DNA of 35,276 nt from Eubacterium sp. (GCA_017433615.1 JAFRGW010000062.1:1-35276); one strand, 5' to 3'; counted from the first letter of the stretch, positions 17,132-26,587 are shown. Translations and numbers: made by a program. The notes: generated by a model not told the origin, from the letters alone.

Positions 17132-18805
17132 ATGACCGCCAGAAGACGCAAAAAGAAAAAGGTATCAAAGATTCCGCTGATTATATCGGCGCTTGCCATT
17201 GCATGGATTATTTTTTTTACATCCTATTTTTTCAGGAAGTATTCTCCGACCGACAAGACGATGGATCCGGCCGAATATTTCCAGCTGGAGGAAGCAGATG
17301 ACGCGGCGCTGATTGTTAACGATCAGGTGATGGAGGAAAAAGGAAAAGTAATTGACGGAGCAGTCTATTTTGATTATCTGACTGCATGGGATGTGCTGAA
17401 CAATGCCTTTTACTGGGAGGATTCAGCCAATATACTCTATCTGACGCTGCCGAAGGAAGAGAAGAGCTGGACGCCGGAAGACGGGAGCGGCGCGGTCGTG
17501 CTGGTCGACGGTATGCCGTATATTTCGGCAGCCTGCATCCGGGAAAATTCGGATCTGGATATGGAGGAATTCGACAGGCGGGTGGTTGTCCGTACAAAAT
17601 GGGACAATCTGGAAACTGCGGAGGTTACCGCTGATACTGCAGTCCGGTATCGTGGCGGCCCGAAGAGCGAAGTTCTGACAACGGCAGAAGAAGGAAGCAC
17701 CGTAGTTGTGACAGAACGTCTGGACGACTGGACCGGCGTTTCGACGGAAGACGGATTTGTCGGTTATTGCAGAACATCTGCGCTTTCTTTCAATGAGGAA
17801 GCCGGAATTACGCACACGACAGATGACAGGTTTACCGGAAGTCATGTTATGCTGGATGAAAAGCCTGTGATGGTCTGGCAGTATGTCGATTCTCCGGAAG
17901 GAAACGATATGCTGAAGGGACTGATTCAGGATGTGCAGGGCGTCAATGTCATTTCCCCGACCTGGTTCGATATTACGAATAAGGACGGCCAGCTCGTTTC
18001 TTTTGCGAATAAGAAATACGTGAAGCGGGCACACAAGGCGGGCATGGCAGTCTGGGCGCATTTTGGAGACGTCAAAGGAAAAGATGTCAACATCGGAGAA
18101 GTGTTCGAGACGCGTGAGATGCGCGCCCATGTAATTGAGCAGGTTCTTTCCGAGGCGGAGAAGGCAAAGATTGACGGGATCAATTTGGACTTTGAATCGA
18201 TCCGGCAGGATTCTGCCCCGCAGTACCTGCAGTTTATCCGGGAACTGTCGGCGGCAGCCCATGAGAAGAATCTTGTGATCTCTGTTGACAACATGGTCCC
18301 GAAGTTTTCAGAGTACTATAAGCGCACTGAGCAGGCAAAATGGGCTGATTACATAATTGTTATGGCCTATGACGAGCATACTTCGGCATCTGCAGAGGCG
18401 GGATCAGTCGCCTCCATGCCGTTTGTAGAAGAAGCGATCGACGGCACACTTGCCGAAGTTCCAAAAGAGCAGGTAATCTGCGGCATTCCGTTCTATACCC
18501 GCGGCTGGACTGTGCCGTTCGGAACAGACGTACCCCAGAGTGAAGCACTCAGTATGGAGCAGGCGGGCAATTTTGTTGCGGATCATGAGATTACACTGTC
18601 TTATGATGAATCATACGGACAGAATGTGGGAACATCCTCTGACAGCGAGGCGAGATACAGCATCTGGATGGAGGATGAACAGTCGCTTACCAATAAGATC
18701 GATCTGGTGCGCCAGAAGGAGCTTGCGGGCGTGGCAGCATGGCGGATCGGATTTGAGAAGGCAACGGTCTGGAGTATTATTTCAGGCGGTCTTGGAATCA
18801 ATTAG
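17132..18805 (+). CDS. Membrane-anchored GH18 hydrolase with SH3 domain
   Basis: The start at 17132 has AGGAG six nt upstream and gives a basic N-terminus followed by one membrane span at about 13-33; the in-frame extension to 17015 would run through the promoter. The 557-aa product has an amine-oxidase-N-like segment (about 50-150), a bacterial SH3 domain (about 163-220) and a glycoside hydrolase 18 barrel (about 245-555). The catalytic motif is D348-G-I-N-L-D-F-E355, and MAYDEH follows. Relatives such as YaaH-type proteins act on peptidoglycan or related glycans outside the cell. It is the first gene of the unit that runs to deoB. Its last codons are tandemly duplicated. Confidence 0.9.
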   Translation: MTARRRKKKKVSKIPLIISALAIAWIIFFTSYFFRKYSPTDKTMDPAEYFQLEEADDAALIVNDQVMEEKGKVIDGAVYFDYLTAWDVLNNAFYWEDSANILYLTLPKEEKSWTPEDGSGAVVLVDGMPYISAACIRENSDLDMEEFDRRVVVRTKWDNLETAEVTADTAVRYRGGPKSEVLTTAEEGSTVVVTERLDDWTGVSTEDGFVGYCRTSALSFNEEAGITHTTDDRFTGSHVMLDEKPVMVWQYVDSPEGNDMLKGLIQDVQGVNVISPTWFDITNKDGQLVSFANKKYVKRAHKAGMAVWAHFGDVKGKDVNIGEVFETREMRAHVIEQVLSEAEKAKIDGINLDFESIRQDSAPQYLQFIRELSAAAHEKNLVISVDNMVPKFSEYYKRTEQAKWADYIIVMAYDEHTSASAEAGSVASMPFVEEAIDGTLAEVPKEQVICGIPFYTRGWTVPFGTDVPQSEALSMEQAGNFVADHEITLSYDESYGQNVGTSSDSEARYSIWMEDEQSLTNKIDLVRQKELAGVAAWRIGFEKATVWSIISGGLGIN

Positions 18806-18832
18806 ATTTCAGGCGGATTTGGAATCAGTTAA
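18779..18832 (+). repeat. 27-bp tandem duplication of the GH18 3' end
   Basis: Copy 1 (18779-18805) encodes ISGGLGIN and stop. Copy 2 (18806-18832), directly after the stop, matches at 23 of 27 bases and would read ISGGFGIS and stop. The second copy is now noncoding. Confidence 0.9.
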
Positions 18833-18861
18833 ACAAAAGAATTATCAACAGGAGAAAAGAC

Positions 18862-19314
18862 GTGAAAGAATTTGAAATCATTCAGGCAAGAGACAGGGAA
18901 ATTGAAGAACTGAAGAAAAAACTCAGTGAGCGGGAGGCGGAAGTAGAGAAACTGAAAGCCGACATCCGCGACAAGTATCAGTCTTACATTGACAATTATG
19001 AGAGTATCGGAAGTCTTGTCTATGATGCGAAGATCCGTTCCGAGCAGATGATCCGTGACGCTGAGGAGCAGCGCAGACAGATTCTTGAATCTGCAGATCA
19101 GGAAGCAAAACAGAAGATCGATGACGTGCAGTTTGAAATCGATAAACGGATTGATGAAGGCGAGCAGCGCTATAAGACCGTAGAGGAAGAACTGCAGGGA
19201 ATTCTCGGCATGATTAATCAGGTACAGAAGAAGTTCATGGAATCCTACCGGTCCATTAACGGGATTGTCCGGGATCTTCCGGGCGTGGAGCAGCAGAATC
19301 CGGAGGAATTCTGA
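18862..19314 (+). CDS. Coiled-coil protein, DivIVA-like in composition
   Basis: A 150-aa protein, nearly all charged coiled coil at residues 1-45 (EIIQARDREIEELKKKL) and about 60-130, with a short nonhelical end (LPGVEQQNPEEF). A GTG start at 18862 follows AGGAGAAAAGAC. A conserved-looking SYIDNYESIGSLVYDAK stretch precedes the second coil, reminiscent of DivIVA/GpsB-type proteins, but there is no clear DivIVA N-terminal motif. Its stop overlaps the sua5 start (TGATG). A cytoplasmic structural or cell-division role is a guess. Confidence 0.75.
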   Translation: MKEFEIIQARDREIEELKKKLSEREAEVEKLKADIRDKYQSYIDNYESIGSLVYDAKIRSEQMIRDAEEQRRQILESADQEAKQKIDDVQFEIDKRIDEGEQRYKTVEEELQGILGMINQVQKKFMESYRSINGIVRDLPGVEQQNPEEF

Positions 19315-20411
19315 TGCGGCAGGCGAAGCCGGACGTACAGTGCCGTGCGCGGATCATGCAGATGACAGAGGCGGAGCCTGACGAGGCGGCACTTCAGGAA
19401 GCCGGCAGGATTCTGAAGGCGGGCGGACTCGTGGCGTTTCCGACGGAGACCGTATACGGTCTCGGCGGCAATGCACTGGACCCGGAAGCCTCCCGCAAGA
19501 TCTATGCGGCAAAAGGACGTCCGTCGGATAATCCGCTGATTGTACATATCGCTTCTCTTGATGCGCTGGAGAAGATCACAGAAGAAATACCGGAAACGGC
19601 GATGCAGCTCGCGGCAAAGTACTGGCCGGGGCCCCTTACGATGATTTTCCGCAAAAGTGCAGTCGTGCCGGATGAGACGACCGGCGGACTGGACAGTGTT
19701 GCGGTACGCTTTCCGAGTAACCGGATTGCATCCATGCTGATCCGGTATGCCGGCGGGTATGTCGCGGCGCCCAGTGCCAATACCTCCGGCCGCCCAAGTC
19801 CCACAACGGCAGCGCATGTCAGGGAGGATCTGGGAGATATCATTGACTGTATTATTGACGGCGGACCGGTTGACATCGGTCTGGAATCTACGATCGTTGA
19901 TTTTACGGTAGAACCGCCAGTGATCCTGCGGCCGGGCTACATCAATCAGGCGATGATGACGGAACTGATCGGCACGGTGGAAATGGATCCGGGGATCCAG
20001 TCGGATACGGAAGTTGTCCGTCCCAAAGCGCCCGGCATGAAATACCGGCACTATGCGCCGAAGGCGGAACTGACGATTGTTTCCGGTACGCCGGAAAATG
20101 CCGCTGCGAGAATTGCCGGACTGGCACATGAACAGACAGCAGCCGGGCGGAAAGTCGGTATTATCTGTTCCGATGAATCGGCAGGAATGTATCCGGAGGG
20201 GATCGTCTGGTCGCTCGGGGCACGTTCAGAGGAAACACAGATAGCAGCACATCTATACGGGATTCTGAGGGAATGTGATTCAGCAGGTGTTGACGTGATC
20301 TATTCAGAAGCCTTTCGCACGCCGCAGCTTGGCGATGCCATCATGAACCGGCTTGTAAAGGCGGCGGGGCATCGTATGATCGACGCGGATGAAAAGGATG
20401 ATCAGATATGA
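19314..20411 (+). CDS. L-threonylcarbamoyladenylate synthase, Sua5 type
   Basis: A 365-aa protein that makes threonylcarbamoyl-AMP from Thr, bicarbonate and ATP for tRNA t6A37 modification. The YrdC domain covers about 20-220 with GLVAFPTETVYGLGGNA, the KGRPSDNPLIVHI binding motif and APSANTSGRPSPT. A C-terminal Sua5 domain follows the PGMKYRHYAPKA linker. This is the long, Sua5-type form (B. subtilis YwlC). The stop overlaps the next start (ATGA). In B. subtilis ywlC is near ywlE and upp, and that order is partly kept here. Confidence 0.94.
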   Translation: MRQAKPDVQCRARIMQMTEAEPDEAALQEAGRILKAGGLVAFPTETVYGLGGNALDPEASRKIYAAKGRPSDNPLIVHIASLDALEKITEEIPETAMQLAAKYWPGPLTMIFRKSAVVPDETTGGLDSVAVRFPSNRIASMLIRYAGGYVAAPSANTSGRPSPTTAAHVREDLGDIIDCIIDGGPVDIGLESTIVDFTVEPPVILRPGYINQAMMTELIGTVEMDPGIQSDTEVVRPKAPGMKYRHYAPKAELTIVSGTPENAAARIAGLAHEQTAAGRKVGIICSDESAGMYPEGIVWSLGARSEETQIAAHLYGILRECDSAGVDVIYSEAFRTPQLGDAIMNRLVKAAGHRMIDADEKDDQI

Positions 20412-20878
20412 TGCCATTTAAAAAAGTGATATTTGTTGACGGTGACGCGACTGCACGGAGCGTTATGGCTGCCGCTATTATGCGGGAGGAGCCGGTCGGA
20501 AAGGAAATAGAGGTTCTCGCCAGGGGACTCGTGGTTCTGTTTCCGGAGCCGGTAAATCAGAAAATAGAAGCGATCCTTGCCAATAACAACCTCACCGCAA
20601 AAGGTCATGAAGCAGTTCAGCTCACACCGGAAGAAATAGAAGCAGATACATTGCTGCTCGTTATGGAACAGGAGCAGGTCGAGAAGGTGCGGGAATTGTC
20701 TCCGCGCGCGGAACACGTCACCACGGTCAGCGCCTTTGCCGGATTTTCCGGCGATATTGAGCCGCTGTACGGCGCAGATCTTCCGACTTGCGGCAAATGC
20801 TTTGAAATCCTTCAGGGACTGGTGAAAATAATTGCAGAAAAGCTGTTAAATGAGGATGAACCGCCCTACGAGATGTAG
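20408..20878 (+). CDS. Low-molecular-weight phosphatase homologue lacking the catalytic Cys
   Basis: A 156-aa LMW-PTP-fold protein in the sua5-ywlE-upp setting. The family P-loop is CxxGNxCRSPMAE. Here the aligned segment is [16 protein letters not shown], so the nucleophile Cys is Asp11, the second Cys is Ala16, and only Arg17-Ser18 remain. The usual catalytic DP near the C-terminus aligns with DIEPLYG, so the general acid is also doubtful. A CGKC pair appears after it. The frame is intact and coupled to sua5, so this looks like a retained pseudophosphatase, not a decaying gene. It may still bind a phosphoprotein or phosphoarginine. Confidence 0.8.
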   Translation: MMPFKKVIFVDGDATARSVMAAAIMREEPVGKEIEVLARGLVVLFPEPVNQKIEAILANNNLTAKGHEAVQLTPEEIEADTLLLVMEQEQVEKVRELSPRAEHVTTVSAFAGFSGDIEPLYGADLPTCGKCFEILQGLVKIIAEKLLNEDEPPYEM

Positions 20879-20937
20879 GATGCAGTCATAATAACAAAAG
20901 AAGCAGACTTTACATTTTATACAGAAGGAGGAGCAGT

Positions 20938-21567
20938 ATGGGGAAGGTTGTAATCATGGATCATCCGCTGATCCAGCATAAAATCGGTATTATACGTGAT
21001 AAAGAGACAAGCTCTAAGGAATTCAGCGAGATGATCGGTGAGATCGCGATGCTGATGTGCTATGAAGCAGCACGTGATCTTCCGCTGGAAGAGGTGGAGA
21101 TCGAAACACCGATTACGAAGACGACAGTAAAGCGTCTGAAGGGTCTGAAGATGGCAGTGGTTCCGATTCTGCGCGCAGGACTTGGTATGGTGGAAGGCTT
21201 TAAGACGATTAATCCGGCGGCGAAAGTCGGTCATATCGGCCTCTACCGTGATCCGGAAACACTGGATCCGGTCGAATATTACTGCAAACTTCCGAGTGAT
21301 ATAGCCCGCAGAGATGTATTTGTGACAGATCCGATGCTGGCAACCGGCGGCTCGGCTTCGGCAGCGATCTCTCTGTTGAAGTCTCACGGGGCGAAATCAA
21401 TTCATTTCATGTGCATTATCGCGGCACCGGAAGGAATCAAGCGCATGCAGGAGGATCATCCGGATGTGGATCTGTATGTAGGCGCGCTGGATGAGCACCT
21501 CAATGATCACGGCTACATTGTGCCGGGACTGGGCGATGCAGGTGACCGTATTTTCGGAACGAAGTAA
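20938..21567 (+). CDS. upp: Uracil phosphoribosyltransferase
   Basis: A 209-aa enzyme converting uracil and PRPP to UMP in pyrimidine salvage. Signature parts are [20 protein letters not shown] at the start, [13 protein letters not shown], the PRPP-binding [16 protein letters not shown] and the C-terminal [14 protein letters not shown]. Length and motifs are normal. SD GGAGGAG lies just upstream. It begins the nucleoside-salvage part of the unit. Confidence 0.97.
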   Translation: MGKVVIMDHPLIQHKIGIIRDKETSSKEFSEMIGEIAMLMCYEAARDLPLEEVEIETPITKTTVKRLKGLKMAVVPILRAGLGMVEGFKTINPAAKVGHIGLYRDPETLDPVEYYCKLPSDIARRDVFVTDPMLATGGSASAAISLLKSHGAKSIHFMCIIAAPEGIKRMQEDHPDVDLYVGALDEHLNDHGYIVPGLGDAGDRIFGTK

Positions 21568-21679
21568 GCACAGAGGAAGGTGCTTCGCACCGTGCGCGTC
21601 GCGCAAGATCGCCGGGGCGTTCTTGAATCAGTTCCTTAAAGATTCCGGCCGGAGCACATGAATGTGAAAGGGGTATCAC
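21568..21679 (+). other. GC-rich intergenic hairpins between upp and the dCMP deaminase gene
   Basis: GGTGC-TTC-GCACC (near 21581-21593) and a GCGC/GCGC stem just after it form small hairpins. No T-run and no ORF are seen. An SD-like AAAGGGG precedes the ATG at 21680. Confidence 0.45.
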
Positions 21680-22168
21680 ATGACAGGAAAGCGGGAAGAT
21701 TATATTTCCTGGGATGAATATTTTATGGCGGTTGCCAAGCTGGCGGGTCAGCGCTCCAAGGATCCGAATTCACAGGTGGGATCCTGTATTGTCAGCAAAG
21801 ACAATAAGATCCTTTCGATCGGATACAACGGACTTCCTGTAGGCTGTTCGGATGATGATTTTCCGTGGGCGCGGGAGGATGATGATCCGCTGAAGACAAA
21901 ATATGTCTATGTGACGCACAGCGAACTCAATGCCATCCTGAATTACCGGGGCGGAAGTCTGGAAGGAACAAAAATCTACGTGTCACTGTTCCCCTGCAAT
22001 GAATGTGCCAAGGCCATTATTCAGGCAGGGATCAAAACAGTAATCTACGACAGTGACAAATACGCAGGAACACCTGCGGTGACGGCATCCAAAATGATGC
22101 TCGCATCTGCCGGTGTCAATGTCATACAGTATCAGGCAACGGGGAGACGAATTGAACTGACTGTGTGA
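21680..22168 (+). CDS. dCMP deaminase-type protein (ComEB family)
   Basis: A 162-aa zinc-dependent cytidine/deoxycytidylate deaminase-fold protein. The zinc and proton-shuttle site is H80-S-E82 with C106 and C109 (PCNEC). The N-terminal half holds SKDPNSQVGSCIVS and the C-terminal half the IKTVIYDSDKYAGTP segment typical of ComEB. It would deaminate dCMP to dUMP for dTMP synthesis. In B. subtilis the homologue sits with competence genes. Here it is in a pyrimidine-salvage run, which fits the enzyme role. Confidence 0.9.
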   Translation: MTGKREDYISWDEYFMAVAKLAGQRSKDPNSQVGSCIVSKDNKILSIGYNGLPVGCSDDDFPWAREDDDPLKTKYVYVTHSELNAILNYRGGSLEGTKIYVSLFPCNECAKAIIQAGIKTVIYDSDKYAGTPAVTASKMMLASAGVNVIQYQATGRRIELTV

Positions 22169-22183
22169 CAGCGTCTGGGAAAA

Positions 22184-22198
22184 CAAATCTGACGCAGT
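22184..22198. repeat. 15-bp match to the folC-downstream repeat
   Basis: CAAATCTGACGCAGT here is identical to 10933-10947. GCGTC at 22171-22175 can pair with GACGC inside it. Confidence 0.7.
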
Positions 22199-22279
22199 AT
22201 CTGTTCCGCATAAGATCAGGGCAGCGCGGGACAAAAGCAGCAAAACAGAGATAACAGGGGAAAATGAATAAGGGGAATT

Positions 22280-22954
22280 ATGCAGTACAAAGAGGAGATG
22301 GATCTGTATGAGCAGCTTACAGATAAGGATCCTGTAGATACAATCCAGCGGGAGGATCAGGAAGCCTACCGCCGGTATGTACATGAGCGCAAAAGACGGC
22401 TGCAGCGCAGACGCAGGCGCGAGATTGAGCGGCAGAACCGCATCCGGCGTATTCGTCTGATCACGGGATTTACTGTCGCTGCAATTATTCTGATTGCCGT
22501 TTTTGTACGAGTTGCAGCGGGAAATCCGGTACGGGATTCGCTGACGCTGCAGGCGGGCAGTCCGATGCCCGAAGCACGTGCATTTCTGCGCAATTCAAAA
22601 AGCAGGGCAGAGATCTATTTTCTGAGCGACATGACACAGGTCGATATGAATAAAGCCGGGGAGACGGAGATTCTCCTGGAAGTAAACGGGAAGCAGTTTG
22701 AGAGCAGACTGATCGTGCAGAATCCTGCCGGTACGGATGGAAGTGAAAGCGGGAGCGGAACAGAGGTGACAGTTCCGGATTCTGCGGCAGATCCGGAGGA
22801 GCCGGCATTCGCAGTTTCAGATTCCGCGGCAAATCCGGAGACGCCGGCATCCGCAGGTTCGGAGTCTGCAGAACAGGAATCCCCAATGTCGCCGGAGACA
22901 GAAACAGATACACGGCAGGCTGCGGGCGCAGCAGGAGTGAATCAGGATGATTGA
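22280..22954 (+). CDS. Single-span membrane protein of unknown function
   Basis: A 224-aa protein. An Arg-rich cytoplasmic stretch (about 30-60) precedes one membrane span at 60-79. The outer part has a small beta-rich domain at about 86-148 whose pattern ([14 protein letters not shown], then [20 protein letters not shown]) resembles Ig-like modules of Clostridia surface proteins. A low-complexity tail with a repeated [22 protein letters not shown] unit runs to the end. Start chosen by AAGGGG just upstream. It overlaps the uridine phosphorylase gene by 8 bases, so both are coupled. I do not recognise a specific function. Confidence 0.75.
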   Translation: MQYKEEMDLYEQLTDKDPVDTIQREDQEAYRRYVHERKRRLQRRRRREIERQNRIRRIRLITGFTVAAIILIAVFVRVAAGNPVRDSLTLQAGSPMPEARAFLRNSKSRAEIYFLSDMTQVDMNKAGETEILLEVNGKQFESRLIVQNPAGTDGSESGSGTEVTVPDSAADPEEPAFAVSDSAANPETPASAGSESAEQESPMSPETETDTRQAAGAAGVNQDD

Positions 22955-23723
22955 TTATACAGAAGGTGCCGGGATTCAATATCATATCGGACTGAAACCG
23001 GAAGATGTGGGACGGTACGTGATCCTTCCGGGAGATCCCGGCAGATGTGAAAAAATTGCCGCATACCTGGATCAGCCGGAACACATTGCACAGAACCGTG
23101 AATTCAATACATATACTGGATATCTGAACGGTGAAAAAGTCAGTGTCACATCAACAGGCATCGGCGGTCCGTCAGCGGTGATCGCGCTGGAGGAACTGAA
23201 GCGCTGCGGCGCGGATACGTTTATCCGTGTCGGAACCTGCGGCGGTATGCAGGAGGAGATTCTGGGCGGTGATCTGATTATCGCAAACGGAGCCATCCGC
23301 ATGGAGGGAACCAGCCATGAATATGCGCCGGCTGCATTTCCGGCAGTTCCGGATTTTCATGTGACCCGTGCGCTTTTTGATGCGGCACAGAAACTGCAGT
23401 ACCGCACGCACATCGGGGTAGTGCAGTGTAAAGATTCGTTTTATGGACAGCATGAGCCGGAGGCTAAGCCGGTCGGCTACGAGCTGCAGAATCTGTGGCA
23501 GGCCTGGATCCGGTGCGGGGCACTCGGTTCGGAGATGGAGTCGGCAGCGCTGTTTATTGCGGCAAGCGCACTGCATCTGCGCGTCGGAACAGTCCTGCTT
23601 GTGGTGGCAAATCAGGAGCGTGCGGCAAAGGGACTTTCCAATCCGCAGGTTCATGATACCGGACATGCCATCGAGGTTGCAGTGGAAGCCATCCGGGACA
23701 TGATTGCGCGGGAGCGAAGCTGA
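22947..23723 (+). CDS. Nucleoside phosphorylase, uridine-phosphorylase type
   Basis: A 258-aa hexameric-fold (NP-I) phosphorylase. [40 protein letters not shown] and the ribose-binding EMESAALF motif are all visible. It should split uridine or a related nucleoside with phosphate to base and ribose-1-phosphate. Neighbouring upp, cdd and deoB complete the route to uracil, UMP and ribose-5-phosphate. The pyrimidine-versus-purine preference is inferred from context and overall sequence look. Confidence 0.88.
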   Translation: MIDYTEGAGIQYHIGLKPEDVGRYVILPGDPGRCEKIAAYLDQPEHIAQNREFNTYTGYLNGEKVSVTSTGIGGPSAVIALEELKRCGADTFIRVGTCGGMQEEILGGDLIIANGAIRMEGTSHEYAPAAFPAVPDFHVTRALFDAAQKLQYRTHIGVVQCKDSFYGQHEPEAKPVGYELQNLWQAWIRCGALGSEMESAALFIAASALHLRVGTVLLVVANQERAAKGLSNPQVHDTGHAIEVAVEAIRDMIARERS

Positions 23724-23780
23724 AAGCTTGCAAATGCGCCGCGCAGTTCGCGTGCGGTCGGAGATCGCGGACGGGACGTG

Positions 23781-23834
23781 AACGCAGTGGATCAGTCCCC
23801 CGCCTCAGACGCGTGGAGCGTCAGGCAGTGGGTT
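23781..23834. repeat. Third copy of the folC-downstream hairpin repeat
   Basis: AACGCAGTGGA (23781-23791) then AGTCCCCCGCCT and AGGCAGTGGGT with a longer loop containing GACGC/GCGTC. It has the same order as 10939-10980. The rest of 23724-23853 holds further GC-rich palindromes and no gene. Confidence 0.65.
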
Positions 23835-23853
23835 TGAATGTAAAGAGGGGCAT

Positions 23854-24369
23854 ATGTGTACAGAATCAGTCAGAACGGATCATTCATATGATCAGATGTT
23901 ACAGAGAGAAGCAGTCAGGGCGCGTAGGAATTCCTATGCGCCTTATTCAAACTTTGCAGTCGGGGCGGCGCTGCTTGCTTCCGACGGAAGCATTTTTACA
24001 GGCTGCAATATAGAGAATGCATCGTATCCGCTGGGAAACTGCGCGGAGCGCACGGCATTTTTCAAGGCGGTCTCAGAAGGAAAAAATCGTTTTACGGCGA
24101 TTGCCATCGCCGGCGGTCCGGCTGAACCGGATGGCTGTGCAGGATTCACACAGCAAGGTTCAGACAGTGCACCGGGGGAAGATGTCCTTAAAGAAGAGAC
24201 GGCGGGCCTCGCATGCTGCCCGCCCTGCGGCGCGTGCAGACAGGTCATGCGGGAGTTCTGCGGGCCGGATTTCAGAATTATGTTCAGTGACGGACAGGGC
24301 GGATTTACCGTCAGAACCCTTGCGGAACTGCTGCCGGATGCATTCGGGCCGGATCAGGTGATGCCATGA
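23854..24369 (+). CDS. cdd: Cytidine deaminase with a loop insertion
   Basis: A 171-aa homologue of the roughly 130-aa Cdd enzyme that converts cytidine or deoxycytidine to uridine forms. The active site is C63-A-E65 ([10 protein letters not shown]) with C125 and C128 (PPCGACRQ) as zinc ligands. About 30 extra residues at 90-119, rich in Gly, Pro and Glu, sit between the two halves of the site, and about 17 extra residues precede the core. The enzyme should still be active. It starts 9 nt after AGAGGGG. Confidence 0.9.
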   Translation: MCTESVRTDHSYDQMLQREAVRARRNSYAPYSNFAVGAALLASDGSIFTGCNIENASYPLGNCAERTAFFKAVSEGKNRFTAIAIAGGPAEPDGCAGFTQQGSDSAPGEDVLKEETAGLACCPPCGACRQVMREFCGPDFRIMFSDGQGGFTVRTLAELLPDAFGPDQVMP

Positions 24370-24421
24370 CGGGAAACAGAAGCAAAGCAGTACCGAAAAT
24401 CTGACAGGGAGGTACATACAG

Positions 24422-25624
24422 ATGAAGTACAATCGTATTTTTCTGATCGTCATCGATTCCCTCGGAATCGGCGCCATGCCGGATGCAGAGCAGTACGGGG
24501 ATGCCGGTGTCGATACATTCGGACATATTGTCGGGCGTGTTGGCTGCCTGGAGATTCCACATCTGAAGAAACTGGGGATGCTGAATCTGCATCCATGTCC
24601 CGGTGTTGCAGGAATGGAACCGGAAATATCGCCCGCAGGTAAATATCTCCGGCTGGCAGAGGCAAGCAGCAGCAAGGATACCATGTCCGGCCACTGGGAG
24701 ATGATGGGAATCTGTACGGAAAAGCCTTTCCGGAATTTTGCTGAAAATGGTTTTCCGCCGGAACTGATCCGTGAACTTGAGAAACGGTGCGGCAAAGAGG
24801 TGATCGGCAACCGTGCTGCAAGCGGCACAGTGATTCTGGATGAACTGGGAGAAGAGGAAATCAATCACGGAAAGATGATTGTCTACACTTCGGCAGATTC
24901 TGTCCTGCAGATCTGCGGCAATGAGGAGACATTTGATCTGCAGAATCTTTACCGGTGCTGTGAGATTGCGCGGGAGCTGACCCTGCGGGAAGAATGGAAA
25001 GTCGGGCGTGTGATTGCGCGCCCCTATGTCGGGAAAAAACGGGGAGAGTTTAAGCGGACGGCCAACCGTCGTGATTATGCGCTGGCACCGCCCGGACCGA
25101 CGGTTCTGAACGCACTGCAGGATGCGGGGCTGGACGTGATCGCGATCGGAAAAATTCAGGATATCTTTTCAGGTGCCGGCATCACGGAAGCCATGCATTC
25201 CGAGAGTTCTGTGCATGGAATGCAGCAGACAATCGAAACAGCAGACCGTGCATTTAACGGTCTGTGCTTTACCAATCTGGTGGATTTTGATTCGCTGTGG
25301 GGGCATCGGCGCGATCCGGAAGGATACGGAAAGGAAATCGAGAAATTTGATGCAGGTCTGGGAACACTGATGGAGAAGCTGCGCCCGGATGATCTGCTGC
25401 TGCTGACTGCGGATCACGGGAATGACCCCACCTATACCGGCAGTGATCATACGCGTGAATACACGCCGCTGATCGCCTGGTCGCCGGCCATGCAGAAGGG
25501 CGGAGCACTTCCGGAGGCGGAAAGCTTTGCGGTCATTGGCGCGTCCATCGCAGAAAACTTCGGTGTGCCGATGCCGGAAGGAACGATCGGGAGATCGATC
25601 CTTGCACAGCTCGCGCGCGATTAA
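24422..25624 (+). CDS. deoB: Phosphopentomutase
   Basis: A 400-aa alkaline-phosphatase-superfamily enzyme interconverting (deoxy)ribose-1-phosphate and 5-phosphate. Metal and catalytic parts are D12 ([12 protein letters not shown]), the phosphorylated T87 ([14 protein letters not shown]), [12 protein letters not shown] and the [20 protein letters not shown] segment. Normal length. SD AGGGAGG lies before the ATG. It finishes the salvage run by taking the sugar phosphates from the phosphorylase into the pentose phosphate route. Confidence 0.97.
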   Translation: MKYNRIFLIVIDSLGIGAMPDAEQYGDAGVDTFGHIVGRVGCLEIPHLKKLGMLNLHPCPGVAGMEPEISPAGKYLRLAEASSSKDTMSGHWEMMGICTEKPFRNFAENGFPPELIRELEKRCGKEVIGNRAASGTVILDELGEEEINHGKMIVYTSADSVLQICGNEETFDLQNLYRCCEIARELTLREEWKVGRVIARPYVGKKRGEFKRTANRRDYALAPPGPTVLNALQDAGLDVIAIGKIQDIFSGAGITEAMHSESSVHGMQQTIETADRAFNGLCFTNLVDFDSLWGHRRDPEGYGKEIEKFDAGLGTLMEKLRPDDLLLLTADHGNDPTYTGSDHTREYTPLIAWSPAMQKGGALPEAESFAVIGASIAENFGVPMPEGTIGRSILAQLARD

Positions 25625-25634
25625 AGATTGCAAT

Positions 25635-25675
25635 TGACTGCTGCAGATGCGTGCAGTCAGCAATTCTTGTTGTAA
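25635..25675. terminator. Convergent terminator between deoB and coaX
   Basis: TGACTGC (25635-25641) pairs with GCAGTCA (25653-25659) and is followed by a T-rich tract. The 3' arm overlaps the coaX stop codon. The hairpin is modest and may serve both genes. Confidence 0.5.
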
Positions 25676-26421
25676 ATAATCATCAGACCCTTCAGGAGAA
25701 GCTGTTCATCCATGATAACATCTCTGCGGCAGTACGGGATTACCTGATCGGCATACCCGCCGGTTGAAATCAGCGTACAGGGTGCGCCGAGTTCCTGCTC
25801 AATCCGGTCGGCCACACCGTCAATGGCGGCAGCGGTGCTGTAGATGATCCCGCTTTTCATGCAGTCGATGGTATTTGTCCCGATGACTTTTCTGGGCGGA
25901 TCAAGACTGATGTGAGGGAGCTGAGACGCCTGTGAGGTCAGAGATTCAAGTGAAACAAGCATGCCGGGATAAATCATGCCGCCCCGGAAGCTTTCCTTTT
26001 CGTCTATGACGGAAATGGTCGTTGCGGTTCCCATGTCGATAATAATCAGCGGGGCTGTATAGTAGCGGATCGCCGCAACTGCTTCGGCGACCCGGTCACT
26101 GCCGAGCTGTGCCGGATTATCCAGCTGGATCTTCAGGCCGGTCCGGATGCCTGGTCCGACAACCAGTGCATCGCTGCCGGTGAGCCGGCTGATCGCATGC
26201 CTTACTGTGTGCGTGACAGAGGGGACGACAGAGGATATAATCGCACCGTCGATGCAGGATGCATCCAGGTGATTCAGTTCCAGAATCGTCTTAATAATGA
26301 CCGTATACTCGATGGCTGTGGAATTGAGTGTTGTGGAAAGCCATTCCTCGAAGAGTATCGTCTCGTTCTCAAAACAGCCGATTACAATGTTTGAATTGCC
26401 GATATCAACTGCAAGTATCAT
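25657..26421 (-). CDS. coaX: Type III pantothenate kinase
   Basis: A 254-aa ASKHA-fold kinase for the first step of CoA synthesis. The start MILAVDIGNSN at 26421 has AGGAG a few bases upstream; the open frame continues far upstream but only through noncoding bases and the hcp gene. Motifs are D6-I-G-N-S-N10 (phosphate binding), GSDRVAEAVAAI around 107-118 and IDMGTATT around 128-135. It has its own minus-strand promoter and converges on deoB. Confidence 0.95.
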   Translation of the reverse strand: MILAVDIGNSNIVIGCFENETILFEEWLSTTLNSTAIEYTVIIKTILELNHLDASCIDGAIISSVVPSVTHTVRHAISRLTGSDALVVGPGIRTGLKIQLDNPAQLGSDRVAEAVAAIRYYTAPLIIIDMGTATTISVIDEKESFRGGMIYPGMLVSLESLTSQASQLPHISLDPPRKVIGTNTIDCMKSGIIYSTAAAIDGVADRIEQELGAPCTLISTGGYADQVIPYCRRDVIMDEQLLLKGLMIIYNKNC

Positions 26422-26465
26422 AAATGCTCCTTCTATACGGACTGTCTCGTATCTTTTCTGTTTAA

Positions 26466-26494
26466 ACTTTAGCATGATTTTCGGGGAAAGTAAA
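26466..26494 (-). promoter_or_regulatory. coaX promoter
   Basis: On the minus strand TTTACT (26489-26494), 17-nt spacer, TAAAGT (26466-26471). Confidence 0.55.
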
Positions 26495-26531
26495 TGCGGG
26501 AATCTGTGAGAGAAACGGGCTTTCGTTTGTC

Positions 26532-26560
26532 TTGAATTACAGGGATTCCTGGTGTATACT
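26532..26560 (+). promoter_or_regulatory. Promoter of the HCP-like gene
   Basis: TTGAAT (26532-26537), 17-nt spacer, TATACT (26555-26560). A short CAGG-GATT-CCTG inverted repeat lies in the spacer and could be an operator. Confidence 0.75.
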
Positions 26561-26587
26561 ACCCTCATTGGAACAAAGAGGAACCAG

